Of a DNA stretch of 64,000 bases, positions 8,291 to 17,391 are shown one piece after another. The stretch is from NCBI RefSeq assembly GCF_004365175.1, contig NZ_SOCE01000001.1, positions 5,824,202 through 5,888,201 of the forward strand. The letters run 5' to 3'. Every line of letters begins with the position of its first letter. Positions within the stretch are counted from its first letter, which is position 1. The position numbers and the translations under genes are program-made. The notes below the pieces were generated by a model. It saw nothing but the letters and a program-made list of their open reading frames with translations, did no database searches and had not been told where the DNA came from. Origin of the DNA: Kribbella voronezhensis. Lineage in GTDB: Bacteria > Actinomycetota > Actinomycetes > Propionibacteriales > Kribbellaceae.

Positions 8291-8743
8291 ATGACCCCGA
8301 AGCCGTCGCTGTGGACCTTCCACCCGTGGATCATCGCGATGATGGCGGCGGTGATGGGGGTCTGCATGGTCGCCGTCTTCGGGGTGATCTGGTTCCGGCT
8401 GGACGACGAGTCCCGGGCCACCTTCAGCTGGTTCCAGCGGCTCACGCTGCTGGTGTTCTTCGGCGTGATCTTGTGGCTGCTCTACCGGATGGGCACCGTC
8501 CGCGTCACGGCGTACGAGGACCGGGTCGAGGTGCGGAACGTGTTCAAGTCGTACCGGTTCGCCTGGACCGACGTGAAGGCGCTGCGGTTCAACCCGGGCG
8601 ACCCGTGGCTCCAGCTGTTCGATGCCGACGGCAACCGACTCGGCGTACTGGCCGTGCAGGCGTCCGAAGGCGGCCGGGCGAGCGCGGCCGCGAAGCAACT
8701 GGCCTCGGTCGCCCGCGCGCACGGGGCGGGCGCTAGCAGCTGA
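8291..8743 (+). CDS. PH-domain (bPH_6-like) membrane protein
   Basis: 150 residues, starting four bases after hisG. It has two membrane helices (about 12-34 and 50-66), then a domain that starts TVRVTAYEDRVEVRNVFKSYRFAWTDVKALRF, typical of small bacterial PH-like domains (PF10756 type). A homologue in this position beside hisG is common in actinobacteria, but its function is unknown. It overlaps the convergent aldose epimerase gene by 11 bp. Confidence 0.85.
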   Translation: MTPKPSLWTFHPWIIAMMAAVMGVCMVAVFGVIWFRLDDESRATFSWFQRLTLLVFFGVILWLLYRMGTVRVTAYEDRVEVRNVFKSYRFAWTDVKALRFNPGDPWLQLFDADGNRLGVLAVQASEGGRASAAAKQLASVARAHGAGASS

Positions 8744-9620
8744 CCGTGAAGGTCGTGCTGTGCTCGTCGCCCGGCACCAGCACGATCAGGTCGTCCCCGC
8801 TGACGAAGGCATCCGGGGGACAGGTCATCGGCTCGACCGCCAGCGCGGCCCGGCCGATCGCACTCCCGGTGTAGAGCTGCATCCACTTCGTGTCGCTGGT
8901 CAGGACCGCCCGGTTCCCGCTGTCGGGATCGGTCAGCGTCACCGACCAGACCGGCGGCAACCCGGTGAACGCGTTGTCGATCTCCAGATCCTGCAGCAGC
9001 CGTGGTTTGCCGAAGTCGTACTGCGACCCGGCGACCGGCGCCGTACCGATCGGGCTCAACCGGTCGGGCGTCACCTCGAGCCACTTCTCGGCGCTGAACT
9101 CCAGCTCGCACTCGTCGATCTTCCGCCCGACGCTGAGGTAGGGATGGGTCCCGTACCCGTACGGCGCGTCGCTCGCGCCGATGTTCGCCGCCTTCGCGGT
9201 GACCGTCAGCCCTTCGTCGCCGAGGCGGTAGGTGATCGCGAGATCCAGCTGATGCGGGTAGCCGGGGAGGCCGTGCAGCCGGTGCGCCACCTCGACGACG
9301 GACTCGTCGATGCCGTCGTCGACGCGCTCCCAGTTCGCCCACCGGGTCAGCCCGTGGATCGCGTTCGAACGAGCCGGCTCGCTCAGGTAGAGCTGCTGGT
9401 CCGCGCCGCGGAAGGTGTACTTCCCGTCGGTGATCCGGTTCGGCCAGGGGAACATGTGTTGCCCGATCCCGGCATGCGCGGCCTGGTCCTCGGGATACCC
9501 GAGCAGCAACTCGCGTCCCTCGTAGGCGAGCCCGCGAAGACCGCCTCCGACACTCACCACCGTCCCGGTGTATCCACCGGCCCGGATGGTCCACTGCTCG
9601 CCCGACGGCAAAACGCTCAT
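8733..9620 (-). CDS. Aldose 1-epimerase family protein
   Basis: 295 residues from ATG 9620, which has AAGGA about nine bases upstream. Family features are GQHMFPWPNRI (substrate-phosphate or sugar contact), NAIHGLTRW with the catalytic His, and YGYGTHPYLSVG with the second His. This matches the galactose mutarotase-like superfamily. It interconverts alpha and beta anomers of a free hexose or hexose phosphate. The exact sugar is not readable from the sequence. Cytoplasmic, no signal peptide. Confidence 0.88.
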   Translation of the reverse strand: MSVLPSGEQWTIRAGGYTGTVVSVGGGLRGLAYEGRELLLGYPEDQAAHAGIGQHMFPWPNRITDGKYTFRGADQQLYLSEPARSNAIHGLTRWANWERVDDGIDESVVEVAHRLHGLPGYPHQLDLAITYRLGDEGLTVTAKAANIGASDAPYGYGTHPYLSVGRKIDECELEFSAEKWLEVTPDRLSPIGTAPVAGSQYDFGKPRLLQDLEIDNAFTGLPPVWSVTLTDPDSGNRAVLTSDTKWMQLYTGSAIGRAALAVEPMTCPPDAFVSGDDLIVLVPGDEHSTTFTVSC

Positions 9621-9684
9621 GGACCCATCCTTACCCACAGCGACCGCCGCTGTCCGCCCCGGCCACGTGCCGGACACGACGAGT

Positions 9685-10362
9685 TCAGGAGGCGGCGGAG
9701 TCGTGCGGGAGGTTGATCACCTTGGCGATCAGCTCCAGTTCGGGGTCGTGCGGTGTCTCGGGGGACCCGTCGACGACCACGTTGGCCCGGGCGCGGGTGT
9801 TCTCGGCCGCGAAGTGGTCGCGCTCCCAGCGCATCCAGTCCAGCCAGCGGTCGCGCAGCGCCTCGCCGTCGCGGGCGATGCCGCGGTCCAGCCGGACCTC
9901 GTTGCTGGTCTCGATCCACACCCGCAGTGACTGCCAGGGGTCGGCGTCGCGATCGGCCGCGGTGACGCCCTCGACGATCAGCAGATCGAGGGTCGCCGGG
10001 ACGATGTGCAGTTCGGCGTACGCGCCGAGGTTCCAGTCGTAGCGCCGGTAGCGTCCTTCGCGGCCGTCCGCGAGCCGCTTGAGCACGTGGTCGCGGAGCA
10101 GCCCGAAGCCACGGACGGCACCGTCCCACCCGTCGTACAGGTCGTCCATGTGCACGACCAGGGTGTGCAGGTCGCGGGCCTCGGCCCGGGCGGCGATCCG
10201 GCCGGCGAGGGTGCTCTTGCCTGAGCCGGCCGGGCCGTCCACGCTGATCAGCCGGGTCCGGCCGAGCCGGGCGGGAGCGGCCTGGACGTGGTCGAGCAGG
10301 CTGTCAAAGGTCAGGGGAGTGTTGGCGACTGGTTCGCTGGTCAGGCGGTCAGTTGATTCCAT
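9685..10362 (-). CDS. Uridine kinase-like P-loop NTPase
   Basis: 225 residues. The Walker A motif GPAGSGKST lies at about residues 44-52, followed by VVHMDDLYDGWDG, the position of the substrate-binding DD(F/L)Y element of the uridine kinase/phosphoribulokinase family. LLIVEGVTAAD is the Walker B-type strand. It probably phosphorylates a nucleoside or a related small molecule. The first 35 residues are family-variable. Its start lies inside the end of the next minus-strand gene (14-bp overlap at 10349-10362), so both may be one operon. Confidence 0.82.
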   Translation of the reverse strand: MESTDRLTSEPVANTPLTFDSLLDHVQAAPARLGRTRLISVDGPAGSGKSTLAGRIAARAEARDLHTLVVHMDDLYDGWDGAVRGFGLLRDHVLKRLADGREGRYRRYDWNLGAYAELHIVPATLDLLIVEGVTAADRDADPWQSLRVWIETSNEVRLDRGIARDGEALRDRWLDWMRWERDHFAAENTRARANVVVDGSPETPHDPELELIAKVINLPHDSAAS

Positions 10363-10846
10363 GGCGCTTCAGGATGTCCTCGATCTCGTCGAACTCCGAC
10401 GACTCCTGCTTCGAAGCCTTGGCCTTGGGGGCTTTGGCGGGCTTGCCGGCAGGGGCGGAGGCCGAGGCGGGGGCAGGCCCGGTGGAGGTCAGCTCACCGG
10501 CGGTGGCTGAGGCGGGCTTGCTCTTGGGCGCCTTCTCCCCGCCGCGTCCGCGGGCGACGCCGGACACGACGTACAGGACCACCGAGACGCCGAACAGCGC
10601 GACCCCGGCCCAGACGGTGGGGGAGAAGATCAGGTGCGTCACCCAGGTGACGGCGGACTTCACGATGTCCCACAGCAGCTTCAGCAGGCCGGTCATGTAG
10701 AGCGAGACCGGCAGCAGCGACCAGGCCACCCCGCGGGTCCCGGCAGCCAAGCCGCGCCGTCGCCAGGCGATCCACGAGCCGATCAGGCCGAGCAGCGTCA
10801 GGCCCGCGCACAGCGGCAGCAGCGTCACATCGTTGAAGTCAGGCAC
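10349..10846 (-). CDS. Actinobacterial membrane protein with charged C-terminal tail
   Basis: 165 residues if GTG 10846 is used (VPDFNDVTLLPLCAGLT); the frame stays open upstream to 10975 but that part looks non-coding. Three hydrophobic segments (about 8-24, 40-60 and 75-98) are followed by a Lys/Ala/Pro-rich tail and an acidic end, SSEFDEIEDILKRHGIN. I recognise the FNDVTLLPLCAGLTLLGLIGSWIAWRRRG type as conserved in actinobacteria. Some databases label it cellulose synthase, which the length does not support. The function is unknown. Confidence 0.65.
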   Translation of the reverse strand: MPDFNDVTLLPLCAGLTLLGLIGSWIAWRRRGLAAGTRGVAWSLLPVSLYMTGLLKLLWDIVKSAVTWVTHLIFSPTVWAGVALFGVSVVLYVVSGVARGRGGEKAPKSKPASATAGELTSTGPAPASASAPAGKPAKAPKAKASKQESSEFDEIEDILKRHGIN

Positions 10847-10934
10847 ATACCCAGGCTCGCACAGGAAGGGCAGGAACCAAGAGGGGAACAGCCCTGACGC
10901 CACCCTGAAACCACGCTCCGGGGACAATGGGCCG

Positions 10935-11423
10935 GTGCAACCAGAACGCCGCTTGGCCTTTACCGGGTTCGACAACGACGACGGGTCGGCTGACCCCGCG
11001 CTCGGTCAGGCGCTGGTGGAGCGCGATCAGGGAGCGATTCTGCTCGCGCTGACCAAGGCGCGGCTGCTGGTGCCGGTGGTGGCGATGCTGGGCGAGGTCG
11101 AGTACGACGAGCAGGGGCTCGCGCACGACAAGACCTCCGACATGGCCGTCGCGCTGCTCCAGGGCCAGGACGGGCGGAACGCGTTGCTGGCGTTCAGCGG
11201 CACCGAGAGCCTCGCCCGGTGGAGTCCGGAGGCCCGGCCGATGCCGGCTCAGGCGCAGTTGGTGGCGACCGCCGCGATCCAGGAGGGCGCCGCCGCGATC
11301 GTGCTCGACGTGGCGGGCCCGGCGCCCGCCGTACTGGAAACCGATGACGTACGCCGACTGGCCGCCGGCCTCCAGGTCGTTCGTCTGGAGGACGGCGGCT
11401 ACGGCTGGATCACCCCGGCCTGA
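10935..11423 (+). CDS. SseB-family protein
   Basis: 162 residues from GTG 10935. The segment LVERDQGAILLALTKARLLVPVVAMLGEVEYDE...DKTSDMAVALLQGQDGRNALLAFSGTESLARWSPEARPMP matches the SseB N-terminal domain found in small actinobacterial proteins. GACAAT lies at 10923-10928, six bases upstream of the GTG, consistent with a leaderless start; a GGGGA stretch is the only ribosome binding site-like element. It is divergent from the membrane protein gene. Function unknown. Confidence 0.75.
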   Translation: MQPERRLAFTGFDNDDGSADPALGQALVERDQGAILLALTKARLLVPVVAMLGEVEYDEQGLAHDKTSDMAVALLQGQDGRNALLAFSGTESLARWSPEARPMPAQAQLVATAAIQEGAAAIVLDVAGPAPAVLETDDVRRLAAGLQVVRLEDGGYGWITPA

Positions 11424-11450
11424 GCTGGCCGCAGCTGACCTCGCGGCCGG

Positions 11451-11565
11451 ATCACCCGGCTGACCTCGCCTTCGTCGGGGTCGGGATCACCCGGCTGACC
11501 TCACCTTCGTCGGGGTCGGGATCACCCGGCTGACCTTGCCTTCGTCGGGGTCGGGATCACCCGGC
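11451..11565. repeat. 35-bp tandem direct repeat, three copies plus a partial
   Basis: Copies start at 11451, 11486 and 11521, and a partial one at 11556. Each begins ATCACCCGGCTGACC and ends CTTCGTCGGGGTCGGG. Copies differ at two or three positions. The partial copy contains the stop codon of the ABC permease gene. In copy 1, ACCTCG and CGGGGT can pair as a small hairpin. The array fills the gap between convergent genes and may act as a repeated weak terminator. Confidence 0.85.
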
Positions 11566-14061
11566 GGGGGAGTTGACGGCGTCCATCGGCTTCGGGCGCA
11601 TGGCCAGGCGGCCGGCGATCGCCGTCACGGGGAGCACGAGGAGCAGGACCAGGGCGACCCAGGCGAGGAGCAGCCAGACCGGGCCGGACGGGATCGGCCA
11701 GCCCCGGGTGGCGATGGCGATCGGGAAGATGCTGAAGCAGGCGGCGACCACGCCGAGGACGAGACCCATCGCCGCGACGACCAGATTCTCCAGGTACAGC
11801 ATCTTCGAGATCTGCCTGCGGGTGGACCCGCTCAGCCGCTGCAGCCCGAACTCCCGCCGCCGGTCCAGGACCGCGACCGCGATCGTGTTGATCGATGCGA
11901 TCGCGGTGTACGCGATGGCGATGGCCGCGAGCAGATAGCTGATCCAGGCGTCCACACCCAGCCCGGCGTCGAAGTCGGTCGACAGCAGTTCGCGGTCACC
12001 GATCGTTGCTCCCGGCCACTTCTGCAGGTCGGTCTGCCGCACCTTCTCCTCGTCCTTCGTCCGAACCAGGAGCTGGCTGGGCAGTCCGGTCGTCGTGTGC
12101 TGCGCGAGCAGTTCGCTCGGCAGCACGAGCGACTCGTACCCCGAACTGCCGTCGACCAGCGCCACGATCCGCACCTTCACCAGCGCGTCGTCGCCGAGCC
12201 GTACGCCGAGCTGATCGCCTATGCCCACCTTCAGCTTCTTCGCCGCGGCAGGCGGGATCGCGATGGTGGATCCCTTCAGCTCATCCAGGGACCCGGCCCG
12301 CACCTTCCCCTTGTAGACAGGCCCGTCGAGCCCGAGCAGCGGCCACGGATCGCTCGTGTGGCCGGTGTCGTACGGCTCCTCGATCCACCCCTTGCTCCGA
12401 ACCAATGTCGAGGCAGCCGAGACACCTTCCGTACTGCGAACCTGCTCGGCCAGGTCGGCCGGGATGCCGCCGGACGAACTGGTCACCACGACATCGGCGT
12501 ACAGGTTGTCCGTGTACGCCTCGACGGCCGCCTTCTGCTGGGTGGTCTGCGAGTAGATATTGCCCAGAGCAATCGCGGAGGCCAGCATGATCGGCACCAG
12601 GATCGCGGCGAACTGGACGGATCGGACCCGGAGGTTGATCACGGCAAGGATCCCGCTGACACCCCTGCCCTCGAGGAACTTGGTGATCCTGGTCCCGAGC
12701 AGCGCACGGATCACGACCGGGCCGAGCACGGCCACGGCGATGGAGCCGGTCAGTACAGCGGGTCCACCGATGGCGGCAGCGTTGGTGGGGCTCATGAAGA
12801 TCGTGGAGACGCCGATTCCGACCGTGGCGGCCGCGAAGACGGCGCCGATGATCAACCGGATCCGGCTGACCGTGACGGGCGGTACGGCGGCCTCGCTGAG
12901 TGCCTGGATCGGCCGAATCGCGGCGGCCCGGCCGGCGGCGAACCCGACCGTCAGACGGAGGAGCACCAGGGTGAGGATCGCTGCCCCGGCGAAGGGGAGG
13001 ATGCTCTGGTCGAAGCGGAGAGCGCTCGGGACGATCCCGTTGCCGGTGAGCATTCCGAAGATCCACCGGCCCATGGTCCGGCCGAGCAGCAGTCCGGCGC
13101 CCAGCGCGATCACGACGACCAGCATCGTCTCGGCGACGACCAGTTTGCGCACCTGGCCCGGGGTGGCACCGCTTGCCCGGAGCAGCGCCAGTTCGCGTCG
13201 CCGCTGGCGCACCGACAGGCCGATCGTCGCCGAAACCACGAGTGCCATCACCACGGCGACCATGCCACCGAACACGCCCGACAAGATGATCAACGGCAAA
13301 CTGGTCGCGATCCCCGCGAACTCCGCCGCGCCGCGGTCGTCACCGGTCAGCGCGGACACGCCCGCCGGCAACTCCAGTCGCTTCGCCAGGTCCTTCGCGG
13401 AGGTTCCCTTGCCCGGAAAGATGCCGAGGGCATCTACCCTCGCTTCGGCGAACTGACGGGTGTCGCCGGCCGAGAAGAAGATCGACGGTACGTCGACCCG
13501 CCGGGCCGGCGTCGCGATCCCAGCGAGGGTGAACTCCCGCGGCTGCCCCGAGACGATGACCCGCACCTTGTCGCCCACCCGCGCTGTCCGGCGGTTGCCC
13601 GAGACCGGTTGAGCTGTGTCCAGCAGGCGAGCGTCCAGCACGACCTGCCCCACTTCGGGCGCTTGCCCACTGGTCAGCCGGTACGGCGTGAGCGCAGCGG
13701 AGGTCCACGGGTGGCCCGCCAGGACATCCTTGCCTGGAGCAACCATCGCTGCGAACGACAGGTCGACGACCACCTCGGCGACGCCCGCAGTACGGGACAG
13801 TTTGCCGGCGAGTGCGGGGTCGACGCCGTGGCGCTCGGGGTAGGCGACCGAGCCCGAGCCGTTCGGCGGGTGGTACGCCGGGCGGCCGGTCACCACGATC
13901 GGCGCGGCGGCCAGTCGCTGCGGCTCGGCGTTGAGGCGGAGGCCGGTCTCCAGCAACCCGCCGGCGGCTGCCAGCAGTGAGCTGCCGAGCAGGACGGCGA
14001 CGAAGATCGCCAGGAAGGCGGCCGTCCGGAACCGCAGACTGGAAAGAGCGAGGCTGATCAT
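11557..14061 (-). CDS. ABC transporter permease (FtsX/MacB type)
   Basis: 834 residues from ATG 14061 (MISLALSSLRFRTAAFLAIFVAVLLGSSLLAAAGG). It has an N-terminal helix, a large extracytoplasmic domain, and three helices of an FtsX-like core (about 260-400). A second half repeats this with an extracytoplasmic domain and a final FtsX core containing VLDRRREFGLQRLSGSTRRQI. Two FtsX domains in one chain are typical of actinobacterial exporters or mechanotransmission permeases. Its start overlaps the ATPase stop (ATGA), so they form one transporter. The substrate is unknown; lipids, peptides or antibiotics are common in the family. Confidence 0.9.
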   Translation of the reverse strand: MISLALSSLRFRTAAFLAIFVAVLLGSSLLAAAGGLLETGLRLNAEPQRLAAAPIVVTGRPAYHPPNGSGSVAYPERHGVDPALAGKLSRTAGVAEVVVDLSFAAMVAPGKDVLAGHPWTSAALTPYRLTSGQAPEVGQVVLDARLLDTAQPVSGNRRTARVGDKVRVIVSGQPREFTLAGIATPARRVDVPSIFFSAGDTRQFAEARVDALGIFPGKGTSAKDLAKRLELPAGVSALTGDDRGAAEFAGIATSLPLIILSGVFGGMVAVVMALVVSATIGLSVRQRRRELALLRASGATPGQVRKLVVAETMLVVVIALGAGLLLGRTMGRWIFGMLTGNGIVPSALRFDQSILPFAGAAILTLVLLRLTVGFAAGRAAAIRPIQALSEAAVPPVTVSRIRLIIGAVFAAATVGIGVSTIFMSPTNAAAIGGPAVLTGSIAVAVLGPVVIRALLGTRITKFLEGRGVSGILAVINLRVRSVQFAAILVPIMLASAIALGNIYSQTTQQKAAVEAYTDNLYADVVVTSSSGGIPADLAEQVRSTEGVSAASTLVRSKGWIEEPYDTGHTSDPWPLLGLDGPVYKGKVRAGSLDELKGSTIAIPPAAAKKLKVGIGDQLGVRLGDDALVKVRIVALVDGSSGYESLVLPSELLAQHTTTGLPSQLLVRTKDEEKVRQTDLQKWPGATIGDRELLSTDFDAGLGVDAWISYLLAAIAIAYTAIASINTIAVAVLDRRREFGLQRLSGSTRRQISKMLYLENLVVAAMGLVLGVVAACFSIFPIAIATRGWPIPSGPVWLLLAWVALVLLLVLPVTAIAGRLAMRPKPMDAVNSPAG

Positions 14062-14810
14062 GTCGGCACCTTCGTTCGGGACAACTTGGCGAGCACGGCG
14101 GCCACGCCTTCGCCGGTGGGGGCAGGCGTCTCGTGGACGATCCGGCCGTCGACCAGGAAGACCACCTGGTCGGCGTACGACGCGGCGACCGGATCGTGCG
14201 TCACCATCACGATCGTCTGGCCGGCGGCTCGCGACTGGTCGCGCAGCAACGCCAGCACCTCGGTCGCCGTCTGGGTGTCGAGCGCGCCGGTCGGCTCGTC
14301 CGCGAAGGTGATGGCGGCCCGGCCGGCCAGGGCCCGGGCGATGGCCACCCGCTGCTGCTGGCCGCCGGACAGTTCGCTCGGGCGGTGCTTGGTGCGCTCG
14401 CCGAGCCCGACCCGCCCGATGACGTCGGTCACCCAGGCGGCATCGGGTTCGCGGCCGGCGAGCGTGAGCGGCAGGACCACGTTCTGCCGAACGGTCAGCG
14501 CGGGCATCAGGTTGAACGCCTGGAACACGAAGGCGACGTGCTCGCGCCGCAACTCGGTCAGCGCGGTCTCGTCGAGTCCGCGCAACGGCGTACCGGCCAG
14601 GGACACCTCGCCGGAGGTGGGTTCGTCGAGCCCGGCAGCACAGTGCAACAACGTGCTCTTGCCCGACCCGGACGGGCCCATCACCGCGGTGAACGTGCCC
14701 TCGGCGAAGCCGTAGCTGACCCCGTCGAGAGCGGTCACGGCGCTGGGGCCGCCGCCGTAGATCTTCCGTACGCCGGTCAGCTGCACCGGATGCTGCTGGC
14801 GGGGGCTCAT
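14058..14810 (-). CDS. ABC transporter ATP-binding protein (MacB/LolD type)
   Basis: 250 residues from ATG 14810. It shows Walker A GPSGSGKST, a Q-loop (FVFQAFNLMPALTV), signature LSGGQQQRVAIARAL, Walker B ITFADEP and the ALDT D-loop, then VTHDP. The layout is that of LolD/MacB ATPases that pair with FtsX-type permeases. It overlaps both neighbours by four bases (ATGA), indicating translational coupling in a three-gene operon. Confidence 0.95.
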   Translation of the reverse strand: MSPRQQHPVQLTGVRKIYGGGPSAVTALDGVSYGFAEGTFTAVMGPSGSGKSTLLHCAAGLDEPTSGEVSLAGTPLRGLDETALTELRREHVAFVFQAFNLMPALTVRQNVVLPLTLAGREPDAAWVTDVIGRVGLGERTKHRPSELSGGQQQRVAIARALAGRAAITFADEPTGALDTQTATEVLALLRDQSRAAGQTIVMVTHDPVAASYADQVVFLVDGRIVHETPAPTGEGVAAVLAKLSRTKVPT

Positions 14811-15241
14811 CGGGTCGCCACCAGCTGGGACTTGCGGTGGTACGACTCGTGGGTCCACCACAGGATCGCGACGGGTACGGCGAGGCCGAGGTCGGACCAC
14901 AGCCACCACGGCCAGTGGAAGTGCCCGAACCCAAGCAGGACCAGCCAGATCACGAACTGGACCACGCAGACGGTGAGCCAGGCGGCGGACACGATCTGCA
15001 GCGCTCGGGTCAGGCCCTTGGAGGGCAGGGCGTCGGGAAGGCCGTCGAACACCTGGCGCAGGTCGCCCCGGGTGCGGGCGGCATCGAGCAGGTCGTGCCG
15101 GTCGATCGACTGGGCGACGTGCAGTGTGCCCTGCCGGGCGGCGGCGTCGAGCTTGCCCACGGCGGTGCGCTTGTCGTCGCCGGTCAGGCGTACGTCGTCG
15201 GGAGAGAGCAGCGGGCCGAGGGTGTCGAGGAGCGTGTTCAT
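14807..15241 (-). CDS. DUF1707 domain membrane protein
   Basis: 144 residues. The N-terminal DUF1707-type domain (about 10-65, with DDVRLTGDDKRTAVGKLDAAARQGTLHVAQSIDRHDLLDAARTRGDLRQVFDGLP) is followed by two hydrophobic segments (about 80-104 and 110-128) rich in Trp. It is the first gene of the ABC exporter operon, with an AAGGAAG ribosome binding site. DUF1707 proteins often accompany transporters or envelope stress genes. The role is unknown. Confidence 0.82.
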   Translation of the reverse strand: MNTLLDTLGPLLSPDDVRLTGDDKRTAVGKLDAAARQGTLHVAQSIDRHDLLDAARTRGDLRQVFDGLPDALPSKGLTRALQIVSAAWLTVCVVQFVIWLVLLGFGHFHWPWWLWSDLGLAVPVAILWWTHESYHRKSQLVATR

Positions 15242-15396
15242 CGCAGTCTTCCTTCAGTGGAGGAGGGGTGGTGCCGATGAAAAAAGCGTAGGGGTTACAC
15301 AGTTTGCCGGTGGAGGAGTTCAGCACCCGTTTCGGAGGTGGTGCTAGCTCCCCTCTTTGCCCTCGGATTCCGCCTCGGGCGCTGAAATGGGTCAGG

Positions 15397-16158
15397 ATGA
15401 ATGACATGAGCAAGGCACCGAAGGGACCAGGCCGCGAACCCCGGCCCGCTCAGCTGCCGCCGGGGCTGGCGTTGTCCTGGGGCGTGCACCCGGTCCAGCG
15501 GCGGGGGCCGAAGCCGGCGCTGACCGTCGAGCAGATCGTTGCTACCGGCATCGAGTTCGGCGACGGCCAGGGCTTCGACGCGATCTCGTTGCAGAAGATC
15601 GCCGCCCACCTCGGCGTCAGCACCAACGCGATGTACCGCTACGTGAGCTCCAAGGACGAACTCATCGTCCTCGTCGCGGACAAGGCCTGGGGCCGCGCGC
15701 CCGCACACATCCTGCAGACCAGCGGCTGGCGGGAGGGCTCACGCGCCTGGGTCAAGGCGCAGATAGACCGGTACGCCGAACGCCCGTGGTTGCTGGAGGT
15801 GCCCATCCGCGGCGCCCCCGTCACCCCGAACCTCCTGCACTGGCTGGAGACGCTGCTGCGCGTCCTGGACGACACCGGCCTGAGCCAGCACGACATGCTC
15901 GGCTGTGCCGTCCTCTTCGACGGCCACGTCCGCAGCTACGCCAACCTCTTCCGTCAGTTGGCCGCGAGCGACTCCACCCCGGTCGAATCCCAGGCAGTAG
16001 GGGCGTTCCTCGTCCCCCGCCTGAGCTCAGCCGGCTACGACAAGATCCTGTCTCTCTACACCAACCACGAATACGAGGACACCGTCGACGACGACCTCGA
16101 CTTCGGCCTGGCCACGATCCTCGACGGCATCCAAGCCCTCATCGATCGCTCGGCGTAG
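15397..16158 (+). CDS. TetR-family regulator (TetR_C type)
   Basis: 253 residues from ATG 15397 (ATG 15406 is an alternative). The HTH (GFDAISLQKIAAHLGVSTNAMYRYVSSKDELIVLVADKAWG) lies unusually far in, after about 40 proline-rich residues, as is common in actinobacterial TetR proteins of the TetR_C class. The C-terminal all-helical domain would bind a ligand. It is divergent from the ABC export operon across 155 bp and is a plausible repressor of it. No clear dyad was found in the gap. Confidence 0.9.
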   Translation: MNDMSKAPKGPGREPRPAQLPPGLALSWGVHPVQRRGPKPALTVEQIVATGIEFGDGQGFDAISLQKIAAHLGVSTNAMYRYVSSKDELIVLVADKAWGRAPAHILQTSGWREGSRAWVKAQIDRYAERPWLLEVPIRGAPVTPNLLHWLETLLRVLDDTGLSQHDMLGCAVLFDGHVRSYANLFRQLAASDSTPVESQAVGAFLVPRLSSAGYDKILSLYTNHEYEDTVDDDLDFGLATILDGIQALIDRSA

Positions 16159-16167
16159 AACTGACGG

Positions 16168-17343
16168 TCAGTTCGTGGTGGGGAGGGTGATTCGGACGGG
16201 CCCTTGGATGCGGGCTTCGGTCCAGGTGAGGTGGAAGGAGCTGCCGGGGGACAGCTCGGCGCGGCGGTGGGGTTCGGTGCGGGGGTTCATGGGGGCGGTG
16301 ATGGTGGTGGCCGGCTGGGGGTGGACGCCGTTGGCGCGGATCTCGGCGATGACGGCGGCGAGCGCTTCGGCGGCGGGCTTGGGGTGGTGGTCGACGGTGA
16401 ACAGGCCCAGGTCGTACTCGCGGTCCGGGAAGTCGAGCAGCCGCCGGTCGATGTCGTGGGAGGACCACCACGTGATGCCCCAGAGGGCGGGGTTGTGGAC
16501 GACCGATTCGACCGTGCGCCGGGTGAATTCCGCCTGCAGGTCGACAGGGATGTCCGGGCCCGGTACGCCGACCTCCTGCAACCACACCGGCCGGGCAGGA
16601 TCCAGCGAGGTCGCGGCGGCCAGTTCGACCAGGTAGTCCGCGTGCGAAACAGTCGCCGGGCCGAGCGGGCCGTCCACTCGGGAGACCCCGTTGAAAACCC
16701 ACGAGTGGACGGTGCTCAGCTCACCCAGGTCGACGACGTCGACCGGGTGGAACGGGTGGTCCGGCTTGTACCAGGCGTCGTCGAAGACCGAGTGCAGAGC
16801 CAGTACTTCGGGGGCCGCCTTCTTCACCGCGACCAGCAGCTCCTGCGCCCAGCTCGTCGAGCTCGGAGCCGTCGTCGTACTGTCCGGCCAGAGGTTGTTC
16901 ACCTCGTTCCCGAGCGTGATCGCGAAGACGTTGGGACGCGTGGCGACCGCGCCCGCCACTGCCTCGCAGTACGCCGTCAGGCCGTCTCGGACGGTGCTGT
17001 CCTCGAACAGGCTGCGCCGGTGCCAGGTCAGCACCCACGACGGGAGGAAGTCGAAGCTGGAGAGGTGCCCCTGGATCAGGTCGACCGCAACCTGCAGCCC
17101 GTACTCCGCGGCCGCGTCGATCAGGTCGAGCAGGTCGTCGATCGGCTGCTGCCGGATGATCGCGCGGTTGGGCTGGATCCACGGCCAGATCGGGAACACC
17201 CGGACGTGGTCGAGCCCGAGCCCGGCCAGGTCGGCGAAGTCCCGGCGTACCGCGGCGCCGTCGTAGTCGAGCCAGCTGTAGAACCAGCCGGACGACGGGA
17301 CGTAGTTCGCGCCGAACCGCGGCGGGACGGGATCCGAGTGCAT
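16168..17343 (-). CDS. GH5-like glycoside hydrolase (TIM barrel)
   Basis: 391 residues from ATG 17343. The N-terminus (FGANYVPSSGWFYSWLDYDGAAVRRDFADLAGLGLDHVRVFPIWPWIQPN) and the ITLGNEVNNLW motif, with the acid/base Glu following Asn, are those of clan GH-A enzymes. WLQEVGVPG supplies the likely nucleophile Glu. It is related to mannanase- or cellulase-type GH5 proteins. No signal peptide is visible, so it probably acts on imported oligosaccharides. A LacI operator overlaps its promoter, and the sugar ABC importer carries a matching one. The import substrate and enzyme target are therefore likely linked. Confidence 0.8.
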   Translation of the reverse strand: MHSDPVPPRFGANYVPSSGWFYSWLDYDGAAVRRDFADLAGLGLDHVRVFPIWPWIQPNRAIIRQQPIDDLLDLIDAAAEYGLQVAVDLIQGHLSSFDFLPSWVLTWHRRSLFEDSTVRDGLTAYCEAVAGAVATRPNVFAITLGNEVNNLWPDSTTTAPSSTSWAQELLVAVKKAAPEVLALHSVFDDAWYKPDHPFHPVDVVDLGELSTVHSWVFNGVSRVDGPLGPATVSHADYLVELAAATSLDPARPVWLQEVGVPGPDIPVDLQAEFTRRTVESVVHNPALWGITWWSSHDIDRRLLDFPDREYDLGLFTVDHHPKPAAEALAAVIAEIRANGVHPQPATTITAPMNPRTEPHRRAELSPGSSFHLTWTEARIQGPVRITLPTTN

Positions 17344-17350
17344 GAGAAGG

Positions 17351-17379
17351 ATGCTAAATCGGTTTAGCGTCCCTGCCAA
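17351..17379 (-). promoter_or_regulatory. Promoter of the GH5 gene with embedded LacI operator
   Basis: Minus strand: TTGGCA (17379-17374), 17-bp spacer, TAGCAT (17356-17351), then seven bases to the ATG at 17343, so initiation is probably leaderless. A dyad GCTAAA-N4-TTTAGC at 17353-17368 covers the spacer and the -10 box. It matches the operator in front of the importer at 14 of 16 positions or better. Confidence 0.7.
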
Positions 17380-17391
17380 GTCAGGACGCGA

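Noticed and set aside
11451..11565. Repeat array as a CRISPR
   Set aside because: The repeats abut directly with no unique spacers, and no cas genes are present.
11536..13980. Long open frame on the plus strand opposite the ABC permease
   Set aside because: Antisense frames stay open because of high GC at third positions; composition is rich in Arg, Gly, Asp and His, and the minus strand holds a clear FtsX-type protein.
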